This document shows, in pieces, positions 21,288-30,772 of a stretch of 64,000 nucleotides of DNA (within the stretch, counting starts at the first letter, position 1; each line of letters opens with the position of its first letter). Position numbers and translations under genes: made by a program. Origin of the DNA: Sphingomonas sp. BAUL-RG-20F-R05-02 (GTDB taxonomy: Bacteria > Pseudomonadota > Alphaproteobacteria > Sphingomonadales > Sphingomonadaceae); NCBI RefSeq assembly GCF_022662305.1, contig NZ_JAKNQH010000008.1, positions 1 through 64,000 of the forward strand, read 5' to 3'. Below the pieces are notes generated by a model. It was given only the letters and a program-made list of their open reading frames with translations. It made no database searches and was not told the origin of the DNA.

Positions 21288-22799
21288 ATGGAACAGCTGA
21301 CGGTCAATCCCTGGGCGGCACTCGCCTATCTCGTCGCGGGTGTGTGCTTCATCCTTGCGCTGCGTGGGCTGTCGAGCCCGGCGACGTCACAGCGCGGCAA
21401 CCGCTACGGCATCATCGGCATGACCATCGCGGTGGCGACGACGCTGATCGTGCATGCACCGACATTGGCAGTCTATGTAGATTCCAGCCCGATGGCAGGC
21501 GTTCCGCGTCACGTAGATCGTCCATTTAACCTCGATCTGGTGACTTTGGTCGAAATCCTCGCTGCGATCGGCATCGGCGCCGCGATCGGCCTCGTCACCG
21601 CGCGGCGGATCGCGATGACCGACATGCCGCAGCTCGTCGCGGCGTTCCACTCGCTGGTCGGCATGGCGGCCGTGCTGGTGGCGGCGGCGGCGTTCCTCAA
21701 TCCGCAGGCGTTCGGCATCGCCGACATGGTGATCCCGATGATCGGCCAGCCGTTCCTGGTGATCCATCAGGTCAGCCGGATCGAGATGGGGCTCGGCATC
21801 GCGATCGGCGCGATCACCTTTTCAGGTTCGGTGATCGCCTTCCTCAAGCTCAACGGCAACATGGGCGGCGCGCCCATCCTGCTGCCCGCGCGCCACGTCA
21901 TCAACCTCACCGTGCTTGCCGCGATCCTCGGTCTGGTCGCGTATTTCACGCAGGACCAGAGCGCGTGGGTGTTCTGGACGATCACCGCCCTCTCCTTCGC
22001 GATCGGCTTCCTGCTGATCGTGCCGATCGGCGGGGCGGACATGCCGGTGGTGGTGTCGATGCTCAACAGCTATTCGGGCTGGGCCGCGGCGGCGATGGGG
22101 TTCACGCTGCACAACAGTGCGATGATCATCACCGGCGCGCTGGTCGGATCGTCGGGCGCGATCCTCAGCTACATCATGTGCAAGGCGATGAACCGCAGCT
22201 TCATCAGCGTGATCGCGGGCGGCTTCGGCGCGGTGGCGGCAAGCGGCGGTGGTGGCGCCAAAGTCGACCGCCCGTGGAAACGCGGCAGCGCCGAGGATGC
22301 CGCGTTCCTGATGCAACAGGCCGAACAGGTCATCATCGTGCCCGGCTACGGTATGGCAGTGGCGCAGGCACAACATGCTCTGCGCGAAATGGGTGACAAG
22401 CTGAAGGAACACGGCGTGCGGGTGAAGTACGCCATTCACCCGGTCGCGGGACGCATGCCCGGGCACATGAACGTGCTGCTTGCCGAAGCGAACGTTCCCT
22501 ATGACGACGTGTTCGAGCTGGAGGATATCAACTCCGAATTCGCGCAAACCGACGTGGCCTTCGTGATTGGCGCGAACGACGTCACCAATCCCGCCGCGAA
22601 GACGGACAAGACCTCACCGATCTACGGCATGCCGGTTCTGGATGTGGAGAAAGCCAAGACCGTGTTGTTCATCAAACGCTCGATGGGTGGCGTCGGGTAT
22701 GCCGGTGTCGACAACGATGTGTTCTATATGGACAACACGATGATGCTGTTGGCCGATGCGAAAAAGATGGTCGAGGAAATCGTCAAGTCGCTCGACTGA
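21288..22799 (+). CDS. pntB: NAD(P) transhydrogenase subunit beta
   Basis: A 503-residue protein. The first 300 residues form nine or so membrane helices of the proton channel, including RIEMGLGIAIGAITFSGSVIAFLKLNG and IGGADMPVVVSMLNSYSGWAAAAMGF. The C-terminal part (about 325-503) is the cytoplasmic NADP-binding domain III, with VIIVPGYGMAVAQAQHALREM, KYAIHPVAGRMPGHMNVLLAEANVPYD, IGANDVTNPAAK and VLFIKRSMGGVGYAGVDN. ATG 21288 has GTAGGGGGAAT ahead. It is the last gene of the operon; no clear terminator follows. Confidence 0.96.
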   Translation: MEQLTVNPWAALAYLVAGVCFILALRGLSSPATSQRGNRYGIIGMTIAVATTLIVHAPTLAVYVDSSPMAGVPRHVDRPFNLDLVTLVEILAAIGIGAAIGLVTARRIAMTDMPQLVAAFHSLVGMAAVLVAAAAFLNPQAFGIADMVIPMIGQPFLVIHQVSRIEMGLGIAIGAITFSGSVIAFLKLNGNMGGAPILLPARHVINLTVLAAILGLVAYFTQDQSAWVFWTITALSFAIGFLLIVPIGGADMPVVVSMLNSYSGWAAAAMGFTLHNSAMIITGALVGSSGAILSYIMCKAMNRSFISVIAGGFGAVAASGGGGAKVDRPWKRGSAEDAAFLMQQAEQVIIVPGYGMAVAQAQHALREMGDKLKEHGVRVKYAIHPVAGRMPGHMNVLLAEANVPYDDVFELEDINSEFAQTDVAFVIGANDVTNPAAKTDKTSPIYGMPVLDVEKAKTVLFIKRSMGGVGYAGVDNDVFYMDNTMMLLADAKKMVEEIVKSLD

Positions 22800-23057
22800 C
22801 GACTGCCAGCGTCAGACATCGTGAGAAATTGCCACGAGATGTTGAAACATTCAGTTGAAAACGCCACCATCTCGTTACCAGGGAAGATGGCACACTGTAT
22901 TTTGCCCTCTGTAACGGTGAGATCGCGTTCCGAGCTTTCGCTATTCGAACGAAATCAACGGTTAAATTCGTGAGAATGACCCATATCGGAGATTTTAGAC
23001 CTGCTCCATTCTGGAGAAATGCGTACTTTAGCTATGGGGAAAAAGCAGGGAATCGAT
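22800..23057 (+). promoter_or_regulatory. A/T-rich regulatory gap before the winged-helix gene
   Basis: This 258-base stretch has markedly lower GC than its flanks and no credible gene. It holds an inverted repeat CCATCT (22867-22872) / AGATGG (22885-22890) and a TTCGAA palindrome near 22944. The composition fits a strong promoter region for the gene at 23058. No -35/-10 pair was assigned. Confidence 0.4.
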
Positions 23058-24011
23058 ATGCATAGATGGGAAGGATGGGAAACCGCGCGGCCGCCGGCCG
23101 CCTCGGTCGCCGCGCTAGTGATTGCCGATCATGATGCCGACGACGCGACCGCAGCAATCGACGCGGTCGGCACGCGCATGGTTGGACGGGTTGGCTGGGC
23201 GGAGGTGACGCAACGGCTCGACACGCAGGGTCCGCTTCAACTGATCGCGCTCGATTGCGCGGGTGCCGACGATAACACGCTGGCGGCGGCGCTCCCGCTT
23301 ATTGATCAGTTCGCACGCGACACCGATGCACGCCTGGTTGCGACGATGGCCGACTCGCAGGTAGATCTGGTTGCGGCCAACCTGTTCGGTCCACATGTCG
23401 AGTTGCTCTGCGCGCCATCGCTCGCGGAGCGGGTCGCGGTCTACGCCCTGTCCGTATCGCAGGGCGGCAGCCACCGGTTGTCCGATTCGGCGCGCGATAT
23501 CGAGGTGGTGCGCCTGCGCCGCTTGAACGAGGAGATCGCGCGTATTGCCGAAACCTTGGCTCGGCTCAGCCGTACCGACTCGGAACACTCGCCGCGGGGC
23601 CGGATCGCCGATCGCACGATGGGATATACTGCGCCACCCCCGGCCACCACGGGCGAGGCGCCTCCGGTCGCACCGCGCGAGGTGCGTGCCGCGATTCGGG
23701 CACGCCGACTGCGCGACCAGCACTTCGATGCCGGACTGTTCGAGGATCCGGCATGGGACATTCTGCTCGATCTGTTCGCAGCACAGCTGGAACGCGCGCA
23801 GGTCTCGGTTTCGAGCCTGTGCATTGCAGCCGCCGTTGCGCCGACCACGGCGCTGCGCTGGATCGCCAAAATGACCGACGCTGGCATGCTGGTTCGCGTG
23901 CCCGACCCGTTCGATCGGCGACGCGCCTTTATGGAGCTATCGACCGGATCGAGCGACGCGATGCGCAATTATCTGGGCGCCGTGAAGCGCGCCGGATTGC
24001 CGCTCGGATAA
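23058..24011 (+). CDS. Receiver-like plus MarR-type winged-helix protein
   Basis: A 317-residue protein with two recognisable parts. Residues 15-135 look like a degenerate response-regulator receiver: hydrophobic strands alternate with helices, and Asp66 (LIALDCAG) sits where the phospho-acceptor would be, but the conserved Lys is replaced (LLCAPSLAERV). A helix rich in Arg and Glu (about 148-172) links to a winged helix at 225-315, with LFEDPAWDILLDLFAAQLERAQVSVSSLCIAAAVAPTTALRWIAKMTDAGMLVRVPDPFDRRRAFMELS. That end is typical of a sphingomonad MarR-like family. ATG 23058 follows GCAGGGA; the frame is open from 23019. Confidence 0.8.
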   Translation: MHRWEGWETARPPAASVAALVIADHDADDATAAIDAVGTRMVGRVGWAEVTQRLDTQGPLQLIALDCAGADDNTLAAALPLIDQFARDTDARLVATMADSQVDLVAANLFGPHVELLCAPSLAERVAVYALSVSQGGSHRLSDSARDIEVVRLRRLNEEIARIAETLARLSRTDSEHSPRGRIADRTMGYTAPPPATTGEAPPVAPREVRAAIRARRLRDQHFDAGLFEDPAWDILLDLFAAQLERAQVSVSSLCIAAAVAPTTALRWIAKMTDAGMLVRVPDPFDRRRAFMELSTGSSDAMRNYLGAVKRAGLPLG

Positions 24012-24084
24012 TCGGCCTCCAGTCTTCGTACCGGCTAGCGTCGCCATGACGCCAAGCGTTGCGGTAGATATTGAGCTCTCATCT

Positions 24085-24116
24085 GCCCGCCCGGCCTCCT
24101 GCCGGGCGGGCATTTT
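24085..24116 (+). terminator. Rho-independent terminator after the winged-helix gene
   Basis: A perfect 11-bp stem, 24085-24095 with 24101-24111, loop CTCCT, followed by ATTTTC. It lies 74 bases after the stop at 24011. The T run is short but the stem is very strong. Confidence 0.8.
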
Positions 24117-24213
24117 CAACGATGATGCACCAAAGCGCGCAATGAAGAACCTGGATGGCTTGCACTATATCCCACCATATACAATAAGCCGCTTCAGCGC
24201 TTAATAAGAGCGT

Positions 24214-24225
24214 AGCGGATCCGCT
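24214..24225. promoter_or_regulatory. 12-bp palindrome just upstream of TonB receptor 2
   Basis: AGCGGATCCGCT is a perfect 12-bp palindrome that ends 17 bases before the start codon of the receptor gene, next to its ribosome-binding site AAAGGGG. It could be an operator or a small RNA hairpin. This is inferred from position and symmetry only. Confidence 0.3.
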
Positions 24226-24242
24226 GCGCCGAAAGGGGTTTC

Positions 24243-26618
24243 ATGACACATCCGGTCCTCCGCGCCGCGAGCGCGGCGTTGTTGGCGTGCACGCCGGCCA
24301 CCGCCCTGGCAGCGTCGGCCCCCGCACCCGCCGCAGAGGCTGCCGATCAACCGACGAATGATGCCGACATCCTTGTCACCGCACGCCGCCGCGCGGAAGA
24401 CCCGCAGACGATCCCGGGTTCGCTGTCCGTGGTGAGCGGTGCGCTGCTCGACCGGTCGTACACGGTCAACACGCAAGGGCTGTCGGTGCTGGTGCCGTCG
24501 CTCAACTACAGTTCGGCCAACCCGCGCAACACCGCCTTCACGATCCGTGGGCTGGGTTCGAGCGTAGTGGCGGTGAGCCAGGCGAACGACGGGCTGGAGC
24601 CGGGCGTCGGCTTCTACGTCGATCAGGTCTATCACGCGCGCCCGGCCACCGCCGCCTTCGATTTCAGCGATATCGATCATGTCGAGGTGCTGCGCGGGCC
24701 GCAGGGCACGTTGTTCGGCAAGAACAGTACCGCAGGCGCAATCAGCATCACCACGCGAGCACCCACCTTCACGCCCGAAGCATATGAGGAGGTGTCGATC
24801 GGCAGTCGCGATTACGTGCAGGCCAAGGCCGCCGCATCGGGCGCGCTGATCGGCGATACCGTCGCCGGCCGCATCTCGGCGGTCGTCACCCGGCGTGACG
24901 GCGTGATCCGCGACACGCGAACCGGCGCCAATCTCAACACGATCGGCAATCAGGCGGTGCGCGGGCAGTTGCTTATCAAGCCTACGCAAGCTTTTCAGGT
25001 GCGCCTCACCGCCGATTTTAGCAACTTCGAGAGTGATTGCTGTACACAAGTGTATCTGCGCGTCGCCCCCACCCTAAAGGCGGCGACGCGGCAATATGCC
25101 TATCTGGCCGCGCACGTGCCCGGCGGCGCGTACACTCCGGCGAGCCTCAACCCCTATGATCGCGTAACCGATATCGACGCGGCGCTCGGCACCAACACCA
25201 ACGAGGGCGGCGTCTCCGCGATCGCCGACTGGAACGTCGGACCCGTAACGCTCACCTCGGTCAGCGCGTGGCGGTTCTGGAACTGGGATGCGGCCAACGA
25301 CCGCGACTATACGGGCATCCCCATCCAGACGACGCAGCACATCCCCTCGCGGCAGGACCAGTATAGCGAGGAACTGCGCTTCGCCTCGAACGGCTCCCAC
25401 GCGATCAGCTATGTCGGCGGCCTGTATTTCTTTCGCCAGCGCGTGATCGGGCGGCCGATCTCGATCTACGGGCCGCTTGCCACCTATTGGTTGCTGGGTG
25501 GCCCGTCCGCCGCGCTGCCGGGCAATCTGCTCGACGGTTACGGCTCGGACGGGCGTACCGATTTTCAGTCGAACAGCTATGCTGCGTTCGGCGAGGTCAA
25601 CTGGCGGCCGCTGCCGCGTGTCACGCTGACCGGCGGGCTGCGTTACACCTATGAGGAGAAGACCGGCAGCTACAACACCTTCACCTTCGGCGGCCCGAGC
25701 GGTCTCAGCCAGGCGCAGATCAACAGCCAACTGTCGATCCTGCGTGGCCAGTCGTACAATGCCAAGGTCGACGGCGGCGCCCTGACCGGCCGTGCTAGCG
25801 TGTCGTATGATGTCACCGGAGGCTTACTCGGCTATGCGAGCTTCGCGCGCGGCGCGAAGTCGGGCGGGATCAACATGTCGGGGCTACCGCTCAACAACGC
25901 CGGGCTGCCGGCACTCGGCACGGCGGTGGTACGACCGGAGACCAACACCGCCTACGAAGTCGGCATCAAGACGCGGCTGTTCGACCGGCGGCTGATCCTC
26001 AATGTCGACGGTTTCTATACGCGGGTGACCGATTTCCAGGCGAACGTGACCGATACCGGTGCTGCGGCTGCGCTTCGCACCTATCTCGCCAACATTCCGC
26101 GTGTGAGCGTGAAGGGGTTCGAAGCGGATGCGACCGCGATCGTGATGCGTGGCTTCTCGTTGCGCGGATCGGTCGCCTACGCGGATGGCAAATATGATTC
26201 GTACCCCAACGCGCCCTGCCCGATCGAGCGGATCAGCAGTGCGACCACCGTCTGCAACCTCTCGGGCCGGCCGCTATCGAGCCTGCCGAAGTGGACCGTA
26301 TCGGCGGGCGGCGATTACACGCTGCCGGTGCCACGGCTGCATGGCGATGTCATCCTGCACGCCGATTCCGTATCGCGCACAAGGCAATATGGCGATCCGA
26401 CCGATTCCGCGTACACGCTCATCAAGGGGTATACGCTGGTCAACGCCAGTCTCGGCTATCGCAACCGCGCCGGTTGGGAGGTCGATGTGTTCGCGCGCAA
26501 TCTGTTCGACGCCAACTACCTGCAGAACGTGACGATCCAGGCGGGCAATTCCGGTCTGATCCTCGGCACGCCGAGCGACCCGCGTACGATCGGGCTGACG
26601 TTCCGCGCGCGGCAGTAA
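24243..26618 (+). CDS. TonB-dependent outer membrane receptor
   Basis: A 791-residue receptor. The signal peptide (1-24, cleavage after ALA) leads to a plug domain that starts with ADILVTARRRAEDPQTIPGS and contains FYVDQVYHARPATAAFDFSDIDHVEVLRGPQGTLFGKNSTAGAIS. The remainder is the beta barrel, with NLFDANY near the end as in the TonB_dep_Rec domain. It ends in RARQ rather than the usual aromatic residue, which is slightly unusual. It resembles the iron-siderophore or polyphenol-type receptors of sphingomonads; the ligand is unknown. No substrate-processing gene is adjacent. Start ATG 24243 has AAAGGGG upstream. Confidence 0.92.
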   Translation: MTHPVLRAASAALLACTPATALAASAPAPAAEAADQPTNDADILVTARRRAEDPQTIPGSLSVVSGALLDRSYTVNTQGLSVLVPSLNYSSANPRNTAFTIRGLGSSVVAVSQANDGLEPGVGFYVDQVYHARPATAAFDFSDIDHVEVLRGPQGTLFGKNSTAGAISITTRAPTFTPEAYEEVSIGSRDYVQAKAAASGALIGDTVAGRISAVVTRRDGVIRDTRTGANLNTIGNQAVRGQLLIKPTQAFQVRLTADFSNFESDCCTQVYLRVAPTLKAATRQYAYLAAHVPGGAYTPASLNPYDRVTDIDAALGTNTNEGGVSAIADWNVGPVTLTSVSAWRFWNWDAANDRDYTGIPIQTTQHIPSRQDQYSEELRFASNGSHAISYVGGLYFFRQRVIGRPISIYGPLATYWLLGGPSAALPGNLLDGYGSDGRTDFQSNSYAAFGEVNWRPLPRVTLTGGLRYTYEEKTGSYNTFTFGGPSGLSQAQINSQLSILRGQSYNAKVDGGALTGRASVSYDVTGGLLGYASFARGAKSGGINMSGLPLNNAGLPALGTAVVRPETNTAYEVGIKTRLFDRRLILNVDGFYTRVTDFQANVTDTGAAAALRTYLANIPRVSVKGFEADATAIVMRGFSLRGSVAYADGKYDSYPNAPCPIERISSATTVCNLSGRPLSSLPKWTVSAGGDYTLPVPRLHGDVILHADSVSRTRQYGDPTDSAYTLIKGYTLVNASLGYRNRAGWEVDVFARNLFDANYLQNVTIQAGNSGLILGTPSDPRTIGLTFRARQ

Positions 26619-26619
26619 C

Positions 26620-26741
26620 GCGTCAATCGTTCGTGCCGAGAGATATGCAACGCGGAACGGCGGCAGCGCATCGATCCGATAGCCGATACCGAATGAGAGC
26701 GGGGCGCTCATCCGCACCGTCCCGCGCGAGGCCGCGACATA
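26620..26741 (-). pseudogene. Relic of a LysR-type regulator (start of the effector-binding domain)
   Basis: Read on the minus strand, this gap encodes AASRGTVRMSAPLSFGIGY and then RIDALPPFRVAYLSAR. The block G-T-V-R-M-S-A-P-L-S-F-G is the hallmark of the first strand of the LysR substrate-binding domain (usual form GTLRVSAPVSFG, then ALPxF and a YP motif). A TAG at 26742-26744 (minus-strand sense) cuts the frame just before it. No helix-turn-helix part remains, and the other end runs into the antisense of the receptor gene. It is therefore a fragment, not a gene. Confidence 0.45.
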
Positions 26742-26772
26742 CTACGTCATCGCGCACCGCGAGAAGTGAGTT

Positions 26773-27474
26773 TCAGGCGCGCGCCGGCAACGCCCAGTCG
26801 ATCGGCGCGCGGCCATGCTCGCGCAGGAACGCGTTGGCCCTGGAGAACGGCCGGCTTCCCAAAAACCCGTTGTGTGCCGAAAGTGGCGACGGATGTGCCG
26901 ATTTCAGCACGAGATGCCGACCGCCGCGTGACACGTCGTCGATGAACGCCGCCTTCTTCTGCGCGTAATTGCCCCACAGCATGAAAACCACCGGATCTGG
27001 CGAGGCCGCCACCACGCGGATCACCGCATCGGTAAACCGCTCCCAGCCTTTGCCCTGATGCGAGGCGGCAGCCCCCATCCGCACGGTCAGTACCGAATTG
27101 AGCAGCAGCACGCCCTGCTTCGCCCAATGTTCGAGGAAGCCGTGGTCGGCCCGCGCGATGCCGAGATCGGCATGCAGTTCCTTGTAGATGTTGACGAGAC
27201 TCGGCGGCGTGCGCACGCCCGGTTGCACCGAGAAGCACAAGCCATGCGCCTGCCCCTCACCGTGATACGGGTCCTGCCCCAGGATGACGACGCGCACCTC
27301 CTCGGGCGGCGTCAGGTCGAGCGCACGGAACCAGTCCTCAGACTTGGGGAACACGCGCGCGCCAGCAGCTTTCTCGTTCGCCAGGAAGCACCTCAGCGCA
27401 GCCATGTACGGGCTGTCCAACTCGCCCCGCAACGCGGCGAGCCAAGCGGGGTCGAGGGTAATCTGGTCGCTCAT
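26773..27474 (-). CDS. ung: Uracil-DNA glycosylase, family 1
   Basis: A 233-residue base-excision repair enzyme that removes uracil from DNA. It has the water-activating motif GQDPYHG (Asp in [18 protein letters not shown]), [11 protein letters not shown], the leucine-loop motif [13 protein letters not shown], and [13 protein letters not shown]. Length and motif order match family 1 enzymes throughout. Start is given at MSDQITL (27474); an in-frame ATG two codons upstream is equally possible. It stands as a single gene with the LysR relic downstream and an unknown secreted protein gene upstream. Confidence 0.96.
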   Translation of the reverse strand: MSDQITLDPAWLAALRGELDSPYMAALRCFLANEKAAGARVFPKSEDWFRALDLTPPEEVRVVILGQDPYHGEGQAHGLCFSVQPGVRTPPSLVNIYKELHADLGIARADHGFLEHWAKQGVLLLNSVLTVRMGAAASHQGKGWERFTDAVIRVVAASPDPVVFMLWGNYAQKKAAFIDDVSRGGRHLVLKSAHPSPLSAHNGFLGSRPFSRANAFLREHGRAPIDWALPARA

Positions 27475-27514
27475 CGACAAACGCGTGGCCGATGGCGCGC
27501 GCGCCTGTCAATCG

Positions 27515-27820
27515 TCAGCCGGGCTCGCCCATGTCGGCAGGGGGATGCTCGGGATCGAAGTCAGACACCTTGGCGTCACCATATGCAACCAGATCGGAGG
27601 AAACCGATACACTATACGCCGGCATCGGCTCGACGCGTGGTGGCGCGACCGGGATCGGCGCGGTGATGACGATGGGCGCCGGCGCGGGCGCATTGCTCGC
27701 GCGCGTCGCTACGATCGTCCCGGTAGCGTGTGCGGCCGGCGAGACCATACCGCCGAGATGGGGTGTAGCAACGGCGACCACGGCGAGAAACCCCGCGAAC
27801 CCAGCGAGTTGATGTGACAC
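27515..27820 (-). CDS. Small exported proline-rich protein of unknown function
   Basis: A 101-residue protein. Residues 1-30 form a signal peptide or single membrane anchor (LAGFAGFLAVVAVATPHLGG), followed by an Ala/Pro-rich stretch (SNAPAPAPIVITAPIPVAPPRVEP) and an acidic end (VSDFDPEHPPADMGEPG). Nothing in it is diagnostic of a family. GTG 27820 is chosen because AGAGG lies six bases before it; the frame is open 33 bases further upstream. It is between ung and a 297-base gap that would hold its promoter. Confidence 0.55.
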   Translation of the reverse strand: MSHQLAGFAGFLAVVAVATPHLGGMVSPAAHATGTIVATRASNAPAPAPIVITAPIPVAPPRVEPMPAYSVSVSSDLVAYGDAKVSDFDPEHPPADMGEPG

Positions 27821-28117
27821 GTGCGACCTCTGTATTTTCCAGATTGTGTGCACTGGCTTAGTGGTCGCGATCTAAAGAGCCGCTTACAAGCTGCGGTAAA
27901 GAAAGGTTTGTTTCGCGCCTACGCAAACCTCCGCGATGGCGGCTTTTCCTGCGGTTCCACCCTTCGCACCACACGAAGAATGTCATCCAATCTCAAGCTT
28001 TTGGGCGGCCCCGCCGCGACCTCCCGCCGACCTGCTGCGGCAGGCTCTCGCTCCGACATCCGTGTTCGTGCGGAGTGTCGTTTCCCCAGCCGCAAAGCAA
28101 CGACGGTGGCGCGTCAA
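27821..28117. other. Gene-free gap between the small exported protein and purD
   Basis: No gene is credible in these 297 bases. Short inverted repeats are present near 28028-28041 (CCTGC/GCAGG) and 28053-28078 (CTCCG/CGGAG), and GC-rich palindromic sequence near 28003-28018. They could belong to the 3' end of the purD transcript or to the leader of the exported-protein gene, both on the minus strand. No T-tract follows any of them. Confidence 0.35.
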
Positions 28118-29380
28118 TCACCCAGTTCGGGCGATTTCGCGCCAGCCGATGTCGCGCCGGCAGAAGCCGCTCGGAAAGTCGATCACGTCGAGCGCGGCGT
28201 AGGCGGCGGTCTGCGCGGCCTGTACGTCAGCGCCGCTCGCGGTGACGGCCAGCACGCGGCCGCCGGCTGCGACGAGCTGCCCCTCAGCCAACCGCGTGCC
28301 CGCCTGGAATATCTTCGCGCCACTCGCCTCCGCCGATACCACGCCGCCGATCGTGCCGCCGGATTGAGGCGTGCCGGGATAGCCGCGTGCCGCCATCACG
28401 ACGGTCAGCGCGGTATCGTCCGCGAAGCGCGCGGGCCCTCGCTCGCCAAGCCGTCCTTCCGCGACGGCAAGCATCACGTCGAGCAGATCATCCTCCAGCC
28501 GCATCATCAACACCTGGCATTCCGGGTCGCCAAAGCGCGCGTTGTATTCGATCAGCTTCGGCCCGTTGGGTGTCAGCATCAGCCCGGCATAGAGCACACC
28601 CGAAAACGGCGCACCCTCCGCCGCGAGCGTGCGCACGGTGGGCCAGATGATCTCTGCGATCGCGCGGGCTTCGAGGTCGGGCGTCAGCACCAGGGCGGGG
28701 CTGTAGGCGCCCATGCCGCCGGTATTGGGGCCGGTATCGCCATCCCCGACCCGCTTGTGATCCTGCGCGGAGCCGAACGGCAGGATCGCCGTGCCGTCGG
28801 TCAACACGAACAGGCTGGCTTCCTCACCTTCGAGGAACTCCTCGATCACCGCCTCACCGCCGGGTGCGGAGAACAGGTCGTTCAAGGCGGCTTCGGCCTG
28901 CTCGCGCGTCTCGGCGACGGTCACGCCCTTGCCTGCCGCCAGCCCATCCGCTTTCACCACCACCGGCACGCCGAAACGGTCAAGCGCGGCCAGTCCATCG
29001 TCCAGCGACGCGACGTGCGCGTAACCGGCGGTCGGGATGCCGGCGCGGTCGCACAGCGCCTTGGTGAAGGCCTTCGATCCTTCCAGCCGCGCCGCCGCCG
29101 CCGAGGGGCCGAACACCGCCACGCCTGCTGCCCGCAGCGAATCTGCGAGGCCGTCGACCAGCGGCGCCTCAGGGCCGATCACGACCAGTTTAATCGACTG
29201 CGCTGCCACGAAATCCACCACCGCCGCGTGATCGGTCACGTCGACCGCGACGATTCGCGCATGCGCCGCAATGCCCGGATTGCCCGGTGCGGCGAACAGC
29301 GTATGGAGGCGCGGCGATTGCGCGAGCTTCCAGGCGAGCGCATGTTCGCGGCCCCCCGAGCCGATCAGCAGGACATTCAT
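28118..29380 (-). CDS. purD: Phosphoribosylamine-glycine ligase (GAR synthetase)
   Basis: A 420-residue ATP-grasp enzyme that joins glycine to phosphoribosylamine in purine synthesis. It begins with [23 protein letters not shown], the family's N-domain signature. ATP-grasp features include [27 protein letters not shown] and the metal-binding [14 protein letters not shown]. The end ([22 protein letters not shown]) is normal. Its ATG (29380-29378) overlaps the divergent xseA ATG (29379-29381). Ribosome-binding sequence AAGGG lies inside the xseA coding region, so the two genes share their 5' ends. Confidence 0.97.
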   Translation of the reverse strand: MNVLLIGSGGREHALAWKLAQSPRLHTLFAAPGNPGIAAHARIVAVDVTDHAAVVDFVAAQSIKLVVIGPEAPLVDGLADSLRAAGVAVFGPSAAAARLEGSKAFTKALCDRAGIPTAGYAHVASLDDGLAALDRFGVPVVVKADGLAAGKGVTVAETREQAEAALNDLFSAPGGEAVIEEFLEGEEASLFVLTDGTAILPFGSAQDHKRVGDGDTGPNTGGMGAYSPALVLTPDLEARAIAEIIWPTVRTLAAEGAPFSGVLYAGLMLTPNGPKLIEYNARFGDPECQVLMMRLEDDLLDVMLAVAEGRLGERGPARFADDTALTVVMAARGYPGTPQSGGTIGGVVSAEASGAKIFQAGTRLAEGQLVAAGGRVLAVTASGADVQAAQTAAYAALDVIDFPSGFCRRDIGWREIARTG

Positions 29381-30758
29381 GGCGGACCCTTTTTACGACA
29401 CCCAGACGCGGCTGGTAGCCGACGACGTGCCCGGCGACAACGCCGCGCCGCTGTCGGTCGGCGAACTGGCGGCAAAGCTGAAGCGCGTGGTGGAGACAGA
29501 GTTCGGCCATGTTCGGCTACGCGGTGAAATCTCCGGCTACAAACGCGTCGCCTCGGGCCATGCCTATCTCAGCCTGAAGGATGACGGCGCGGTGATCGAC
29601 GGCGTGATCTGGAAGGGGCAGGTCAACATGCTGCCGTTCCAGCCGCAGGACGGTATCGAGGTGATCGCGACCGGGCGGATCACCACCTATCCCGGCCGCT
29701 CCAAATACCAGATCATCATCGAGCGGATGGAACTGGCCGGCGAAGGCGCGCTGATGGCATTGCTCGAGAAGCTGAAGGCCAAGCTCGCCGGCGAAGGGCT
29801 GTTCGAGACGACCCGGAAAAAACGGCTGCCTTACCTGCCGCGCGTGATCGGCGTCGTCACCTCGCCGACCGGCGCGGTGATCCGCGACATCATCCACCGG
29901 CTGGAGGATCGCTGCCCGAGCCACGTCATCGTCTGGCCGGTCAAGGTGCAGGGCGAAGGCTCGGCGGCGGAGGTGGCGGCGGCGATCCGGGGCTTCGACG
30001 CGATCCCGCCGGGCGGTCCGGTGGCGCGGCCCGATCTCGTCATTGTCGCGCGGGGCGGCGGCTCGATCGAGGATCTGTGGTCGTTCAATGAAGAAGTGGT
30101 GGTGCGCGCGATCGCGGACTGCTCGATCCCGATCATCTCGGCCGTCGGTCATGAGACGGATACGACGTTGGCGGATTACGCCGCCGATCTGCGCGCACCG
30201 ACGCCGACCGCGGCCGCCGAAATGGCGGTGCCGGTGCTGGCCGACCTGCGCCTGACCATCGCCAGCCACGGCCAGCGCACCGAGAAGTGCGTGCGCCGCT
30301 ATCACGAGCGCAACCGCGAGCGGCTCGATGCGCTGGTACGCGTGATACCGAAGCGCGACGCCTTGCTCGGCCCGCAGCGGCAGCGCGCCGACGATTTGGG
30401 CGCACGGCTGGACCGTGGGCTGGAACGGCGCGTGACGGTCTCGCGCGGGCAACTCGACCGATCGGCCGGCGCGCTTCGACCGGCGGTACTGGAGCGCCAG
30501 CTGGAGGGCGCGCGCGACCGGCTGGACCGGACGTGGCGACTGGCCCAGTCGCTCAACCCCGATGCGCTGCTCGATCGCGGCTATGTCCGCGTGACCGCGC
30601 GGCCGGGCGGCGAGACGCTCGTTTCCGGCGTGGCGGCGCGTGCGGCGGGCGCGGTGACGCTCCACTTCCGCGATGGCGCGATCGACGCCAAGGTTGAGCG
30701 CGCCGGCGGCAAAGCCTATGACCGCAAGCCCGAACCGGCCCAGCCCGACCTGTTCTGA
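29379..30758 (+). CDS. xseA: Exodeoxyribonuclease VII large subunit
   Basis: A 459-residue single-strand DNA exonuclease subunit. An N-terminal OB-fold (about 20-115: [44 protein letters not shown]) is followed by the catalytic core with [31 protein letters not shown], and [28 protein letters not shown] long coiled-coil region and a C-terminal GYVRVTA strand complete it. ATG 29379 begins in the middle of the purD start codon and has AGGAC a few bases ahead. The small subunit xseB is not in the window. DUF2093 and an M23 lipoprotein gene follow on the same strand. Confidence 0.96.
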   Translation: MADPFYDTQTRLVADDVPGDNAAPLSVGELAAKLKRVVETEFGHVRLRGEISGYKRVASGHAYLSLKDDGAVIDGVIWKGQVNMLPFQPQDGIEVIATGRITTYPGRSKYQIIIERMELAGEGALMALLEKLKAKLAGEGLFETTRKKRLPYLPRVIGVVTSPTGAVIRDIIHRLEDRCPSHVIVWPVKVQGEGSAAEVAAAIRGFDAIPPGGPVARPDLVIVARGGGSIEDLWSFNEEVVVRAIADCSIPIISAVGHETDTTLADYAADLRAPTPTAAAEMAVPVLADLRLTIASHGQRTEKCVRRYHERNRERLDALVRVIPKRDALLGPQRQRADDLGARLDRGLERRVTVSRGQLDRSAGALRPAVLERQLEGARDRLDRTWRLAQSLNPDALLDRGYVRVTARPGGETLVSGVAARAAGAVTLHFRDGAIDAKVERAGGKAYDRKPEPAQPDLF

Positions 30759-30772
30759 CAAGAGACGTTGCC

